Part shown: positions 23,115 through 35,078 of the stretch, one piece after another
Position numbering within the stretch: the stretch's first letter is position 1
Layout: every line of letters begins with the position of its first letter
Position numbers and translations under genes: made by a program
The notes under the pieces: generated by a model
Told to the model about the DNA's origin: nothing
The model's database searches: none
What the model saw: the letters and a program-made list of their open reading frames with translations, nothing else
DNA from: Narthecium ossifragum
Lineage: Eukaryota > Streptophyta > Magnoliopsida > Dioscoreales > Nartheciaceae
Assembly: GCA_963920575.1 (NCBI GenBank)
Contig: OY986970.1
Location: 25,439,869 to 25,503,868 of the forward strand
DNA: 64,000 nt
Direction of reading: 5' to 3'

Positions 23115-24497
23115 TCAAGTATCGTATGGTTCCGCCAACATCACGATTGGCTCAAGAGTGATGTCAAGAGGGAAACTATGAATATAAGGTTTCAAACGTT
23201 GGCCATTGACAGTGAATGTAGCCCCTGAGAAAGGATTTTGCACCTCAACAGCTCCATGGGTGAAAAGCTTAGTGACATCAAATGGACCATCCCACCTAGT
23301 CTTAAGTTTTCCCGGGAAAAGCCGAAGACGTGAATTGTAGAGCCAAACCTTATCCCCAACATCAAAGGTTTTCCAAACTATGAGTTTATCATGAAAAACT
23401 TTAGTCCGGGCCTTGTAGATTTTGGTATTCTCGTAAGCCTCATTTCGAATTTCTTCAAGCTCATGAAGTTGGAGTTTCCTATTGCTTGAAATATCATTAG
23501 CGTCTCAATTGAGAGCTTGAATTGTCCAAAACGCTTTATGTTGGATCTCTACCGGGAGATGGCAAGGTTTTCCGAAAACCAATCGGAATGGCGACATCCC
23601 GATTGGCGTCTTGTAGGCCGTTCGATAGGCCCACAAGGCATCATTGAGCTTAAATGCCCAATCCCTCCGGTCAATTCTCACAACTTTTTCTAAGATCCGC
23701 TTGATCTCGCGATTGGACACCTCAACTTGGCCACTAGTTTGAGGGTGGTAAGGCGTGGCTACCTTATGGGTAATTCCATATTTTTCACATAGAGATTTAA
23801 AATGCCGGTTGGTGAAGTGAGGGCCACCATCGCTTATGATGGTCCTCGGGAAACCGAAACGAGTGAAAATATTGGCATGCAAGAATTTCAGCACGACTTT
23901 ATGATCATTTGTTTTCGTGGCGATTGCCTCCACCCATTTGGACACATAATCCACCCCTATCAAAATCTATAAGTAGCCATTTGATTGAGGGAATGGCCCC
24001 ATAAAATCAATACCCCACACATCGAAAACTTCACAAACAAGAATGGGAGTTTGGGGCATTTCATCGTGTCTAGAAATTGTGCCAACTTGTTGACACCGGA
24101 GGCAAACTTTGGCAAAATTATGCGAATCACGAAATATGGTAGGCCAGTAGAAACCGCATTCAAAGATCTTTGCGGCGGTCTTCCTACCGGAGAAATGTCC
24201 ACCACAAGGATGAGAATGACAATGAGTGAGGATGGACGTAACTTCCGATTCGGAAACACATCTTCTCAACAATTGGTCCGGGCATCGTTTTAGCAAATAT
24301 GGATCATGCAAAAAATAGTTCTTGATATGTGAGAAGAATTTATTTCGATCATTTTTGGACCAAAAGAGTGGAATTTGCCCGGTGGTGAGATAATTGACAA
24401 TATGAGCAAACCACGGCTTGGGAAATTGATCGATGGCCAAAAGATAGTCATCCGGGAACAACTCATTGATCGGAATGGAGTCTAAGATGTGCTCAGA
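23115..24497 (-). pseudogene. Athila pol, integrase region (broken)
   Basis: The minus frame holds the integrase zinc finger (H-C-H-S-H-P-C-G-G-H then C-L-R-C-Q-Q), the core with [24 protein letters not shown] and [10 protein letters not shown], and a C-terminal K-T-R-W-D-G-P-F segment to the stop at 23115. The pattern W-G-I-D-F-M-G-P-F is typical of Athila-lineage Ty3/Gypsy integrases, which insert the DNA copy into the genome. In-frame stops lie at 23969-23967 (TAG between G-Y-L and I-L-I-G-V-D) and near 23504 (TGA). Protease, reverse transcriptase and RNase H are missing; the coding sequence ends at the inversion breakpoint near 24497. Confidence 0.9.
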
Positions 24498-25377
24498 CGA
24501 TTGAGATGACTTGTAGTAGGGTTCGAAGCCAAGTTAGAGGCCGAGAGCCAGGTTAATAAAAGTGACTAGTCTTGATTCGTAGCCTTCTAGGCTCGAGTAG
24601 TTAGATCCGAGGGGTGCTTCAACACCTAATGCCCCAAAGCCATCTGGCTTGGGAGTCATTGATCTAACACTCGTTAAATGGGCCTAGTAGAAAGCTTAAG
24701 GGATCAAGGCATTGCACGGTCACGCTAGTATCAAATAAAAGCTTGTTGGTCAGCTGTGATTCGTGGCCTGCTAGGTTCGAGAAATTAAGCCCGAGGGGTG
24801 CCTCAACACCTAGTGCCTTTAGGTCATCTGACCGAGGAGTCACTGGCACAAATCTCGTTACATGGGCCTAGTAGAAAGCCTAAGGGATCATGGCATTGCA
24901 CGACCACTGGTTTTAGTCAGAAAAAAAAAGAAAAAAAAAAGAAAAGAACAAAGATTTTATTTTAAATAAAACTTGTCATTTGTTCAACCGGTGTAAAACG
25001 CTAAGGATGTCTAGTTTTGATTGGAACCCTACTTGAATGACTATGAGACCCCGAATACTTAAGTAGCAACTTTCACTACACGGATTGCTTAGATGAGCTT
25101 TGATCTTGGTCAAGTGCTTTGAAGTGTTTGAATGATGCTATTGATGAAATTATTCGCTTGCATTTTACTTGTACTATAGGTTAATGGATGGAGCTATGCA
25201 TTCGAATCTATGCGTGCATATGAATGAATCTTGATTACATAGGAACCAAAGCTATTTGAGAAGTGACTAATTGTTGATCGGGTGATTGCTCTTTAATAGT
25301 TTCTTATTTATTCACTTTTCCTTCAAGTTATTTTTCTTTTGCTTTACTCGAGGACTAGCAAAGTTCAAGTTAGGGGG
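24498..25377 (+). mobile_element. Inverted copy of the Athila 3' internal region
   Basis: Reads as the reverse complement of 18781-19653 with few differences. Identity begins at about 24498 (CGATTGAGATGACTTG) and runs into the LTR at 25378. The last bases, TTAGGGGG (25370-25377), are a clean polypurine tract directly before the LTR, so this is the 3' end of a plus-strand element whose body is missing. Confidence 0.85.
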
Positions 25378-27047
25378 TGTGATAAGACGTGAAAAGTGCA
25401 TAAATCACCCTTTCAACTTGGCCTTATTAGTCTCCGAGCAAGGCCTTACTGACGATTATTACCCTATGACAGGTACAAGAGCCCTCAATGAGGATTGGAT
25501 CAAGTTCCGAGCTTAAACGAAGTCATTCGGGCCAGTTTTTATGAAGAAGATCGATCCTTTATTGAAGAAGGATCGATCCTCTGAAGTACATTAAGAGAAA
25601 TCCAGTCGGGACAACAAGGATCGATCCTCCATAAAGAGAGGATCGATCCTCCATAAAAAGAAGATCGATCCCTTATGCGCATTTTTCAGTGACAGAGCGC
25701 AAGTTCTGAAGGATCGATCTTCACTATGGGAAGGATCGATCTTTTATGTGCATTTTCCAGTGACAGAACGCAACATTCTAGAGGATTGATCTCCATCCAC
25801 TATAGGATCGATCTTCATCGGGGCGTAGCAAGAACTCAAGAACAAAGATCGATCCTTGCCTATACGAGGATCGATCCTCTACGGGACCAGCGATCACACG
25901 GAAGAGAAAGATCGATCCTCTACCTTACAAGGATCGATCCTTTTGTGCCAGCCGAGCAAAATCAATGGCCCAGATCTAATCCGAGTGGGGGAGGATTGTT
26001 TACTATAAATAGACCCCTTATGGGGGATTTTAGGGATCTTCTCTTAGTCCTTTCTCCAGCCTTTCTAGTTTTCTTACCCAATTTAGAGGAGCACTTCTTG
26101 GAGGAAATCCATGGGAGGGGAGCTTCATCAACCTCCATCCATGGATTCATCCAAGATGAGTAGCTAACTTCCTTTCTCTTGAGATTTCCATGTAGTTGTA
26201 GGATTCTTTTGTAGTTTTCTTAGGGTTTTTGATGTGTAATCTTTGGGAATGATCTATTGTATGGATTTGAGCATGATTTCTTTTTCTTTGTACATGGATC
26301 TTATATGTTGAATGGATGAATGCCCTTCTTTGGTATGAGCTAGAACTTGTGCATGATTGGTGTTTGTTGTTATGCCCCAATGAGTTGGATGTGCTAGAAA
26401 CACATCCAATTCCATTGGGAGGATGAATAGCCCTAGATTAGAGATTAGGGATGCTAGAACCATCCCTATCTCTCTAATTAGAGGATCCATTCTATCTTTC
26501 TCTTGCATTGGATTCGAGGTGCTAGAACCATCTCGATCCAATGCCCGATTCCATACAATACCTTTACCTTGCGACGAATCGATCTTAATCGAAGGTTTGT
26601 TAGCGACGATAGAAGCTAATCACTCATTCGTCGACTTTGTGAATGTGCTTCTTTCCGGCGGATGATTCTAACCCGACTTCCATTGAGCGATAAGTGAGGC
26701 TAACCACCCGCTTGTCGACTTCTAGATTTCGATCGTCCCAATTGAATTACACACCTCAATTCCTTAGGAGGCTACACTAGAACCTACAATGAAATGGAAA
26801 TCTCAAGGCTTCTCCATATTAGTTTTATTTCTCTATACTTAGTTAATTACTTTAATCGTCATTAATCCAAAAACCCAAATTATTTTAGCTATTGTTGGGA
26901 GTTATCTATCGAGTACGTTAGTCAAGTCTCATTTCCCTGTGGATCGACCCGGACTCCCGCTAACTACGTAGTAGTTAGTTAGGATTCGGTATAAATTGTA
27001 ATCTCGACGCCCTAGTCACTTTTATGACGAGTGGTTTGGGCGCGTCA
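25378..27047 (+). mobile_element. Athila-type LTR, plus orientation, 1670 bp
   Basis: TGTGATAAGACG...GGGCGCGTCA. It is preceded by a polypurine tract and is the inverted twin of 17134-18780. It includes the GATCGATC array (25545-25945) and a TATA-like TATAAATAGACCCC at about 26005. After its last base the sequence continues into the outer LTR half (TCTAACCTAATTTG). Confidence 0.9.
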
Positions 27048-27684
27048 TCTAACCTAATTTGTGGAAAAGAAACTAAGAGAAACCCTAAGAGATGAAGAAA
27101 ATTCGGCCATCTAAGGCTGCCAAAACGCCCCCAAATAAGGTTATTTATAGCCTAAGACAAACCCTAACTCAGATTAGTCAGTTTTTTTTTATTCTTCCCG
27201 CAGCGCCAACCCAGATCGATCTTCTTTGGGGATCAGATCGATCTTCTTCTCTCGGATGACTTCAGAAATTGGATTTTTCCCAACCCAAATCGATCTGGTT
27301 TAGCTCGGATCGATCTGGTTTTCCGTAACTGCTTCTTCTGCACCTCTGTACTAAAAATAGCATATCTTCCTCTATGAAACTTTAAATCACGAGCCGTAAA
27401 ATGTTCTGGAATCTAGGCTTCAAGAGCTTTCCAACCATGTATAGCACATCATCTGATTCGTTCTGAGAAGGTACAGTTTTGGTGTCAAAGATGACCCATC
27501 TTTGCTCCTTTGCTCTTTAGCTCCTAGCAGGTTTTTTATTTGTTCGTTTTAGCACAAAACGTGATCTAATCTTCGCTGAGGGTCCTTAAGCCTGAAATGG
27601 GGAAAAGACAATCAAAATATCATTGCTCGGAGACTAACAAGACCTCGTTAAAATGACGATTTGTGCACTTTTCACGCGTTATCA
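27048..27684 (-). mobile_element. 5' half of the split outer Athila-type LTR
   Basis: On the minus strand it starts TGATAACGCGTGAAAAGTGC at 27684, like the inner LTR starts, and includes GATCGATC motifs (27213-27325) and a CTATAAATAACC box near 27150. It stops where the plus-strand inner LTR begins. The other half is 15624-16521. TCTAA occurs at both junctions (27048 and about 16517), possibly a target duplication. Confidence 0.7.
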
Positions 27685-28708
27685 ACAAGTTCCCGGGGTG
27701 AGAATGGACAAGGAGGAGGTATGGACTAAGGTTTGGAGGGTGCATGCTGGTCCACGAATTTGACAGTTTCTATGACGCGTGATTCATAGGAAGCTGCCAG
27801 TCAAGGAGGTCCTTTGGCGAATTCGGATGACATCGGACAAGGAGTGTCCAAGGTGTGGAAGAGAGGAAGAGTCCATTCTACATGCTACTCTTGGGTGCCA
27901 GTTTGCATACAAGGTGTTTTCCCATATTGCTGACAAGGAAAACCTTACTCTACCCAGGTGGGAACCAAGGGACATTCTTCAATTGATTGTTGGGAGGAAT
28001 GGTGGAGTTGTGCCAAAAAAACTCATTACAATCTTGTGTTATGGGATGTGGATGATATGGAAGGACAAAAATTGGATCGTTTTTGGATATGAAGGGGAAT
28101 CAGTAGAGACCATTGCTTGCAAGACAAGGAGATTGGCATTGGAATTCCTGGCTCAGACTGCTAAGATTGAAGAAGTGGATGGGGGTGCCAGACGGTCTGA
28201 GATGCATGGTTGTCGGGTTATCCAAACTGATGTGTCTATGGATGTTGCTTCAGGGGAAGTAGTCATTGCTCTTGTTGGTATTAAGACGAACTCAATAGAG
28301 GAAGCTTGGGCTTTTGGGCGGCCGGTGATAGTTAACTCAGTTCTCCAATGTGAGATGGAGGCTATTTTGGAGGCGTTGAAGAAGGCCCAGCAAGGTGGGG
28401 GTGACTTCATTAATTGTGGAATCATATTCTTTGAGTGCTATCCAGATCCTAAATGAGTTGAGGGGGTGGCCACCGGATCCAGAGGGGCTAGCCAAAGATA
28501 TTTGGATCTATGCTCTCAAGTTTGAGTCTGTACTTTTCCTTTTTGTTTTGAGAGCTTGTAACGCAAGAGCAGATGTTGTAGCTCATGCGTGTCATCGGAC
28601 TGGTAGGGTGTTTTACCTAGTCTAGTGAGTGGGACCCGCACTGATTGACATCATTTAGTTGTAATAGCTATTAGTTAGGCTAGTTGGCTCATCTCATCGG
28701 GAAAAAAA
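27685..28708 (+). pseudogene. LINE ORF2, zinc-finger and RNase H half with poly-A
   Basis: Continuation of the LINE at 13885-15623 after the retroelement complex. It shows the conserved zf-RVT block C-P-R-C-G-R-x-E-E-S-I-L-H-A-x-x-x-C (27850-27900), a W-M-I-W-K-D segment, and then an RNase H-like domain with Q-T-D-V-S-M-D and E-M-E-A-I-L-E-A-L. A TGA near 27763 and a frame change near 28410 break the frame. The end is CTCATCGGG followed by seven A (28702-28708), which matches the tail of the LINE at 1-267, so both copies are one family. Confidence 0.88.
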
Positions 28709-28910
28709 CCCTCCAATGAGCGATTAAATTTAAGCTGATTTGAAACAGAAGTCCTATCTGAAGTAAAAAACTAAAGCATCATTAAAGACCAATAAAGAAT
28801 GCAAACAGCAGTGGACTTGATATTTAATCAAAACATACGGCTGTTAATTAAATTCCAGAATTCGATTAGTTTGGTCAATTCATATTTTCAAAGTACGCAT
28901 TGCAAAAGCT

Positions 28911-29946
28911 CCCCTGTTTGGTTCGGGGTTAAGAGGAATAGGACTAATGGGATTAGGGGTAAAAAAATGGGAATAAAAAATGAGGTAAACTTAACCCACT
29001 TTTGACGTTTGGCTTAGAAACATGAGTAAGTTAGTGGGTTAAGCTTAGGATAAGGGTAAAAATTATAAAGTATATAAAATATATAATATTATAATAATGG
29101 GTAATCTAGTGGGTTAATATTATAATATTTGAATTAATTATTAAGTTAATTAAAATGTTTGTACGTAAAGTGTATAAAATATATAATATTATAAAATATA
29201 TAATATTATATCAATGCATCCCCATGCAAACCCAATTATATTAATATAATAATAATATTTTAATATTTATTATTAAAATAATGTATGTACACATCAATGC
29301 AGACCCACTTATATTAATATAATAATAATATTTTAATATTTATTATTAAATTAATATGATATAAAATATTTTTTGTATGATGTAGACCAATCATGATATG
29401 ACATGTGGCATGTGAACCCACTTATATTAGTATTTTATTATAATAACATATGAATAATATTATTTAATACAGTACGCATATAAAAAAAATATTATGCGTG
29501 CGCAAAAGTTTTTATACGCTCATAAAAATGCAAACAAAAACGTTTATGGGCTCACAAAAATATTTGCACGTAGAAAATCAAACACGCACAAAAAATTTTA
29601 CTACGTACGTAAACATTTTTATATCATCATAAAAATATTTGCATGTATTTTTTTAAGCGGATAAAAAAGCCTAAGAGCGTAAAAATATTTCATATACATA
29701 GTGTATTAAATAATATCAATAACATATTATTATGATAAAATATTAATATATGTGGGTCCCACATGCCAACGCGTTATACCATGATTGATCCACATTATGT
29801 AAAATATATATTATTTTATCATTCTTTATTTATTTACATTATCAAAATAATATTAGAATATATTTGATAGGTGTAAATGAGAGAGAAACTTAATCCCATT
29901 TTCGAATTTAACTCCTCTTAACCTCAAAAGCTTAACCCGAACGGGG
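28911..29946. mobile_element. AT-rich terminal-inverted-repeat element, ~1.04 kb
   Basis: The left end CCCCTGTTTGGTTCGGGGTT and the reverse complement of the right end CCCCGTTCGGGTTAAG are similar, and both continue with GAGGNNTAGGA/GAGGTTAAGAGGA-like sequence. The interior is extremely AT-rich with direct repeats such as TAATATAATAATAATATTTT, and is non-coding. No exact target duplication was found, so the superfamily is left open. Confidence 0.55.
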
Positions 29947-30185
29947 TATAAATTCCCAACGGAAATAATTTGTATTTCAAAAGTTTTTCCCCCCTTCCTT
30001 GCGCAATATAATAATACAAATAAAATACAAAAAAGAACATGATATACCAAGAACACAAAAATATAACATAATTAAGGAAAGTAACAAATAATTCACAAAC
30101 ACACACTAGATTACTTAAGTATATATAGTTTCCCATCCACACAGACTTTAAATTAATTAAGATTGGAGCCAAATTCAACACTTAA

Positions 30186-32047
30186 TTATTGACGCCGGTG
30201 GTGGAGCTGCCGGACCACCCCTTCGTTGCCGGCGAGCATCATGTACTTGTCCCTCCTAGTCAGCGCGGTGCACTCGAACCCCAGCGCGTCGCCGAGCTGC
30301 CGCTGGATCCGGTTGGCCACCTCCCGCGGCTCCTGCCCTCCGGCGGCGCACGTCATCTCCCGCGGCACCTTGTCCAAGAACTCCAGCCGGTACTCCGGCA
30401 TGGGGTTCATCAGGAACATCAGGGGGTCCAGCCACTTGTGCCCGCTGGCCGTCGTGCCGTAGAACATGCTGACGGTGACGTCCACCGCCACCGGCACGAT
30501 CTCCTCCGCCAGCTCCGCGAACAGCGAGCTGAACCGGAGGAGGTACGGCTCCCGGCACGTCGTCCCTTCCGGGCACACCACCAAGTCACCTTCCCTCAAC
30601 AGCCTCTTCATGGTGTCGGCGTCCCGGTCCCGGTCCCGGGTCAGCCGCACGGTTGGCATCGGGGCGATCAGCTCCGATAAGAGGCTGACGCTGTACGTCA
30701 CCGCCGGCACAGGCCGGCGAAGCACGGCGGTCAGCATGACCGGATCTAGGAGTGTTCTATGAGAGCAAACATATAGTACTCCCTGGCTCTTGTCATTATT
30801 CTTGGTGGTGGTGCGATTGGAAGCGGTGAGGCCCCGGGCATGAATCCGGACGCCGGTGAAGGTTCCGATGATGAAGGAGACCCTATAGGGGAGGAGGACA
30901 CCGAGGAGGATGCGGATGATCGACAGCGGCACGGCTAAGGGGAGCCATAGGAAGAGGAAGAGGGTAGCCATGGGAGTTGGAAGGAATGCTAGCCTTCCAT
31001 CATGGAAGACCAATGGCTTCGGATACTTGTCTCTTGGCAGTACAGTACTTGCATCACTAGCTATGCTCCCTTTACTCACACTATAAGCTTCCTGAGATGT
31101 TCATATATACCATAGTCATGATTCATTGATTGATACCAAAGGCATAGATATGTATCGATGTCCATACATATGCTAAATTTTATCACTCAAAGTGGAAAAG
31201 TTTTAAATGAGATACAAATATGGAAGCAAACCTTGCAGTTTGAGAGGATGAGGTGTTGGTCATGAAGGCTGGAGGAGGAGCCCACCAGGCCAACATCAGC
31301 CTTGGCCTGATCTCCAAAGAGATTCTTGAAGCCCTTCTGCTTGATGGCCCCAGTGAAGAGGCCAGTGAAGTAGCTGCCATTGTTCACCACTTGGAGCTCA
31401 GGAGCCAAGACCTCATCCACACTAAGGTAATCCTTTAGGAACCCCTCCACCATGACTCTAGGCATGGAGGCAAGAGCCACCCTCCTCTTCTTAGTGGAAG
31501 CCAGCACCTCATAGGCATGGTGGTGCAGGTTCTCAAGGTAGAACTTAGGCAGCACTGCCCTGGCCACCAAATCCATGTCCTTGGTCCTCAGCCCACAGAA
31601 GGTGATAAAGGTCATGACCCTAATCCTAAGCTCCTCCCCATGGTGGCCAAGAGCAAAGAGGAGGGGTGATGAGATGAGCAACAAGAGGGCCCTCAACAAG
31701 CTCCCACCTTCAAAGGCCACTAGCATGAAGTAAGGGAAAGGAGAGGAGGACCTTAGCAGAGCTCCATGGAAGTCACACACAAGGCTTTGCTCCTCCCTCC
31801 CCTCAAGAGGGCACTTGCTCACACTTGGACAACACAAGGAGGAGGAGGAGGGAGCTCTTGATGGTGATGATGAGTTCCTATTGTAGAAGAAGCCATAGGT
31901 CCTCAGCTTCCTAGTGACCCTATAGCATGAGAGTAGCCAATGTGCTGCCATCTTCAGAAGATCCATGTGAAAGACCATCTCCTCTTCCTCTTCCTCCCCT
32001 CCTCCTTCCTTTTTCTCTCTAACCCTTTCTCTCTCTACAGTCTTCAT
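30186..32047 (-). CDS. Glycerol-3-phosphate acyltransferase (plant sn-2-type GPAT family)
   Basis: Two exons: 32047-31232 and 31091-30186. The 140-bp intron (31231-31092) has GT...AG ends and joins S-N-C-K to E-A-Y-S-V in frame, giving 573 residues. The N-terminal half shows the HAD-like fold of land-plant GPATs (V-C-D-F-H-G-A-L-L, then F-P-Y-F-M-L-V-A-F-E). The expected second Asp of the phosphatase D-x-D motif is His, so phosphatase activity is doubtful. The C-terminal half has acyltransferase motifs H-R-T-L-L-D (block I), R-L-L-R-E-G-D-L-V-V-C-P-E-G-T-T (blocks II-III) and V-P-V-A-V-D. Hydrophobic segments near residues 110-130 and in exon 2 suit an ER membrane enzyme. Such enzymes transfer acyl groups to glycerol-3-phosphate for cutin, suberin or related extracellular lipids. 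No lesion is seen. The first ATG gives a Glu/Arg-rich leader; the ATG at residue 24 (M-V-F-H-M) is an alternative start. Confidence 0.93.
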
Positions 32048-32119
32048 CTTTAGTTAAGAGCTATCTTGGAGACAGTGAAGGGAGTAATGGTGATGAAGGG
32101 TGGTGAGATGCGTGGGGGG

Positions 32120-32128
32120 TATTTATAG
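32120..32128 (-). promoter_or_regulatory. Probable TATA box of the acyltransferase gene
   Basis: CTATAAATA on the minus strand lies about 73 bp upstream of the first ATG, a usual position for a plant promoter with a short leader. A TC-rich leader follows. Confidence 0.55.
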
Positions 32129-32350
32129 TAGTGAGAGGAGGGAGGAATGGGTGGGTGGGTGGGTGAGAGGAGTGATCGGAAGAGGAGGAGGTGGCCGGCC
32201 ATGTTTGGGTTTGACCCCCCTCCATAAGTGGTATCTGGTTCTGCGCAACTGCCTGCATTAAACGCAGCCCACAGGCATCAAAAACCATAGACGCACGTCT
32301 TGCAGCAATATGCTCTCTAGGATTACATAAAAAAATCATAAGGCTGTTTG

Positions 32351-32891
32351 TAGGGATGGCAATTTGCCCCACCCTGTCCCTAACGGGGCAGGTTCGGGGG
32401 ACCTTAAATGGGTTCGGAATCATGGTTGAGGAAGTGTGTAAAACCCCATCGGGGTCGGGGTCGGGGTCGGGGTCGGACACCCTCGTCCCGCTCCGCCTCG
32501 ATTGGATATTTATAATAATTAATATAGTGATATATTATCTCACTATAATTCGTTTTTCTAAAAAGTCTTAACTTAATCATGTATGAATAATATTTTTGAG
32601 TTGTTATTGATACAATTCATGTTTGAATCATTTCATGAAGACAAGTTTTGTTTGTATTGTTTTTTAAGATGATAAATCTTTAGTGTGTTATTAGATATAA
32701 TATATTCAATGTTTCAAAAAATTTTGGAGGGGGGTGAGGCGGGGCGGGGTTGGGGTCGGGGTCGGGGTCGGGGTCGGGGTAACTATCGGGGCAGGGCGGG
32801 GCGGGGTCAGGGTTCTAGGTTAGGTTGTGGGGTCAGGGTCAGGGTCGGGGGAAGGGGGACCCCGCCCCACCCCGCCCCGTTGCCATCCCTA
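32351..32891. mobile_element. hAT-type MITE with GGGGTC arrays, TSD GCTGTTTG/GCCGTTTG
   Basis: The ends TAGGGATGGCAATTTGCCCC and (reverse complement of the right end) TAGGGATGGCAACGGGGCGG are inverted repeats. The 8 bp on each side differ at one position, as expected for an old hAT target duplication. Inside are runs of GGGGTC (about 32449-32475 and 32745-32782). It lies about 300 bp upstream of the acyltransferase start. Confidence 0.8.
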
Positions 32892-34012
32892 GCCGTTTGG
32901 TTCGCGATTAATTTTATTTCGGATTAAAGGATTTTATTTTAAATTTTAGTGATAACTTTATAATGATTAATTAAAATAAAGGAAAAATAGAGTGAAAAAT
33001 GAGAATAACTTTATAATGATTACTTTAAATTAAAAAAAAAGGGTGTTTGTGGTTAAGGGGTGGAATAAACAGTGAATTCGAGAATATTTATGTAATATTC
33101 TCCGCCTCGACTCGGATTAAGAATTATTCTTAAAATTTATTCTCGTATCAAAGGTATCCTTACCCTTAGGACTTGTGCTGTGTTGAGGGCTTGTGGGCAT
33201 GCATTGGGAAGAGAACCATGATGGGTTATATATATGCCTATGGGGTATATTAATGGCTTTCCTCCCATCTCATCGTAGTTCTTGGGGAGGTCTTCACTCC
33301 AGCACCTTGACTGTCTAGCTTCTCATGATATCTCATGTGTGCCGCCAGCTTGCATGAAGATTTCCTTGGAAATTTCTTTGTATATTAATGCAAAAGGCTG
33401 GGAGTTGGCATTCGATCTTTTTTAGTTTGATAATTACTGGCAACCATGCTAGAAGAGATGGGCATTCTGCAAAACTTCATCCACTCGCTAGACATGCAAG
33501 AAATGAGGTTATAATGATAATCAGTTCATGCAATGCATGTAGATATATACCTTTACAGTGTGCACATGAGCACATCTGTCAGTTATTATGGCTTTGCTTG
33601 CTACAACACACAATTAAGCTGGACTGCAACTGGGTATTGCATGTTAGGTTCCTTTTGGTAGATCACGTAGTGAAAGTTTGAGATTTTTAAGAGGTTTTAA
33701 AAATCATGAATACTGGTGGGTGACTATATCTTATCAGCTACTGTACGTGAGAGTTCTTATTGGTAACGTGCGGTCTTTCATATGAGATAATTTACGTCAT
33801 AGACTTGATTGAATATTAATATTAGATTCTCAAGTTTGCTGGATGTTTCATGTCGGAGTAATGAACTCATCAGAAAGAGAGAGAGAGAGGTTGTTTTACT
33901 GCTGTAGTTTCATGGAATATTCTCCTGCCTATATTTAACTGTGAAATGTTGAGAATGAGTAACTTTTTGACCAATATTGTATGTTTTGGATCACATGTAT
34001 CAAGTGACCAAT
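32892..34012. other. Intergenic, no recognisable gene
   Basis: The first 250 bp are AT-rich with TTTGGTTCGCGATT-like MITE-type sequence. The rest shows no coding frame that I can defend. Confidence 0.4.
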
Positions 34013-35078
34013 TGTTAGTCAAAATAATCATTAACTGTTATCGAGAAAAATATTAATTAATCAATCAATGATTGACACATCAATTTGATAAAAATGGCTG
34101 ACGATCTTTCAAATCTAACTAGACGATTATATTATATAATATGCAAATAGCCATCAAGAAATGCAAGAGAAACATCGGGCATGGGCGATGATGATTTATA
34201 CATAAAAGAAGCATCGGACATGGGTGATGATGATATGTACACAAAAGAAGCATCGACCAAGAAAAATGACATGGCAACTTAAGAACGATCATCGACCAAA
34301 AATAGGACCTAACAACACAAGGAAAAATCATCACCCAGATGCAACCTTCATCGATCAAACAGTAGCGTGAACAAATGTGGAAACATCGGAGGACGTGGGG
34401 CACGCGGCCCATCGAGAGTGAAAGATGGAAGATAGTGGAGAACATGTTGAGCAGGAGTTACCAGACGGTTTAACCGCTTAAGTATAAATAGTATTCTCTT
34501 TTCACTGTGTAATCTCTTTCGCAAATCAAATCCAGAGCCTACGAGCCTGATGTCTTCTTTCAATATGCTTCTTATTCCTGTAAGTTGCTTTATTTAATGA
34601 AATGATTACGATTATTCTAATCTTAATTCTTTCTCTTCACATTAAGTAGTTTTTTATTACTATTCTTAGGTAACTCTCGTAGGATCAGATCTCTATGATG
34701 CGTTCATTACTGTTTTCTTTAGATTAGTTTAATTTAAAAACTTTAGTATTTTAATCTAGATTAATTTTAACAGTAGGATTAAATTCATCTTTTCCTTAAT
34801 TTAGTAATTTAGGATGATATTTACTGCTTTCTAGATTAACTTAGTAGTTTTTAGATAACTTTCCCGTTTTCAGTAGATTAATTTAGGTTTAATCTAGATA
34901 ACTAGTCTTTATTAAATTATTAAATTATATTTAATTCAGATTTCCGTTTAACTTGACACCTCTGTTCGAACTAAATTCGAACGAGTTGATCCATATCACA
35001 ATCATCTTATCTGTAAAGTGTTAGGTAATTATGATCTTGACTATTTGACTGGTCAACGGTTAAATTTCCACCCTAACA
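34013..35078 (+). mobile_element. Solo LTR, 1066 bp, target duplication CCAAT
   Basis: Begins TGTTAGTCAAAATAATC and ends CACCCTAACA, with CCAAT on both sides (34008-34012 and 35079-35083). TATAAATA at 34483 followed by a plausible leader sets the orientation. No primer site or coding region is present. The TGTTAG...CTAACA ends suggest a Ty1/Copia-type LTR, but the superfamily is not proven. Confidence 0.82.

Larger units (their letters stand above)
15624..27684 (-). mobile_element. Athila-type Ty3/Gypsy complex inserted in the LINE (TSD ACAAG)
   Basis: A 12.06 kb block starts TGATAAGACTTGAAAAG and ends CTTTTCACGCGTTATCA, with ACAAG repeated on both sides. The two outer pieces (15624-16521 and 27048-27684) are the two halves of one diverged LTR read on the minus strand. 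The interior holds, on the minus strand, a pol 3' part (24497-23115), an env-position ORF (22030-20587), an LTR (18780-17134), a primer-binding site and a gag fragment. A plus-strand LTR (25378-27047) lies at the right. It is a recombined complex, not a single simple insertion. Confidence 0.85.

Noticed and set aside
16517..27052. TCTAA as a certain target duplication of the inner Athila complex
   Set aside because: TCTAA is present at both junctions, but the left border is truncated gag, not an LTR end, so chance or microhomology joining is equally likely.
30189..30680. Long open frames on the plus strand opposite acyltransferase exon 2, and in a second minus-strand frame
   Set aside because: GC-rich third positions keep other frames open; they show no domain and lie wholly within the exon of a recognised gene.
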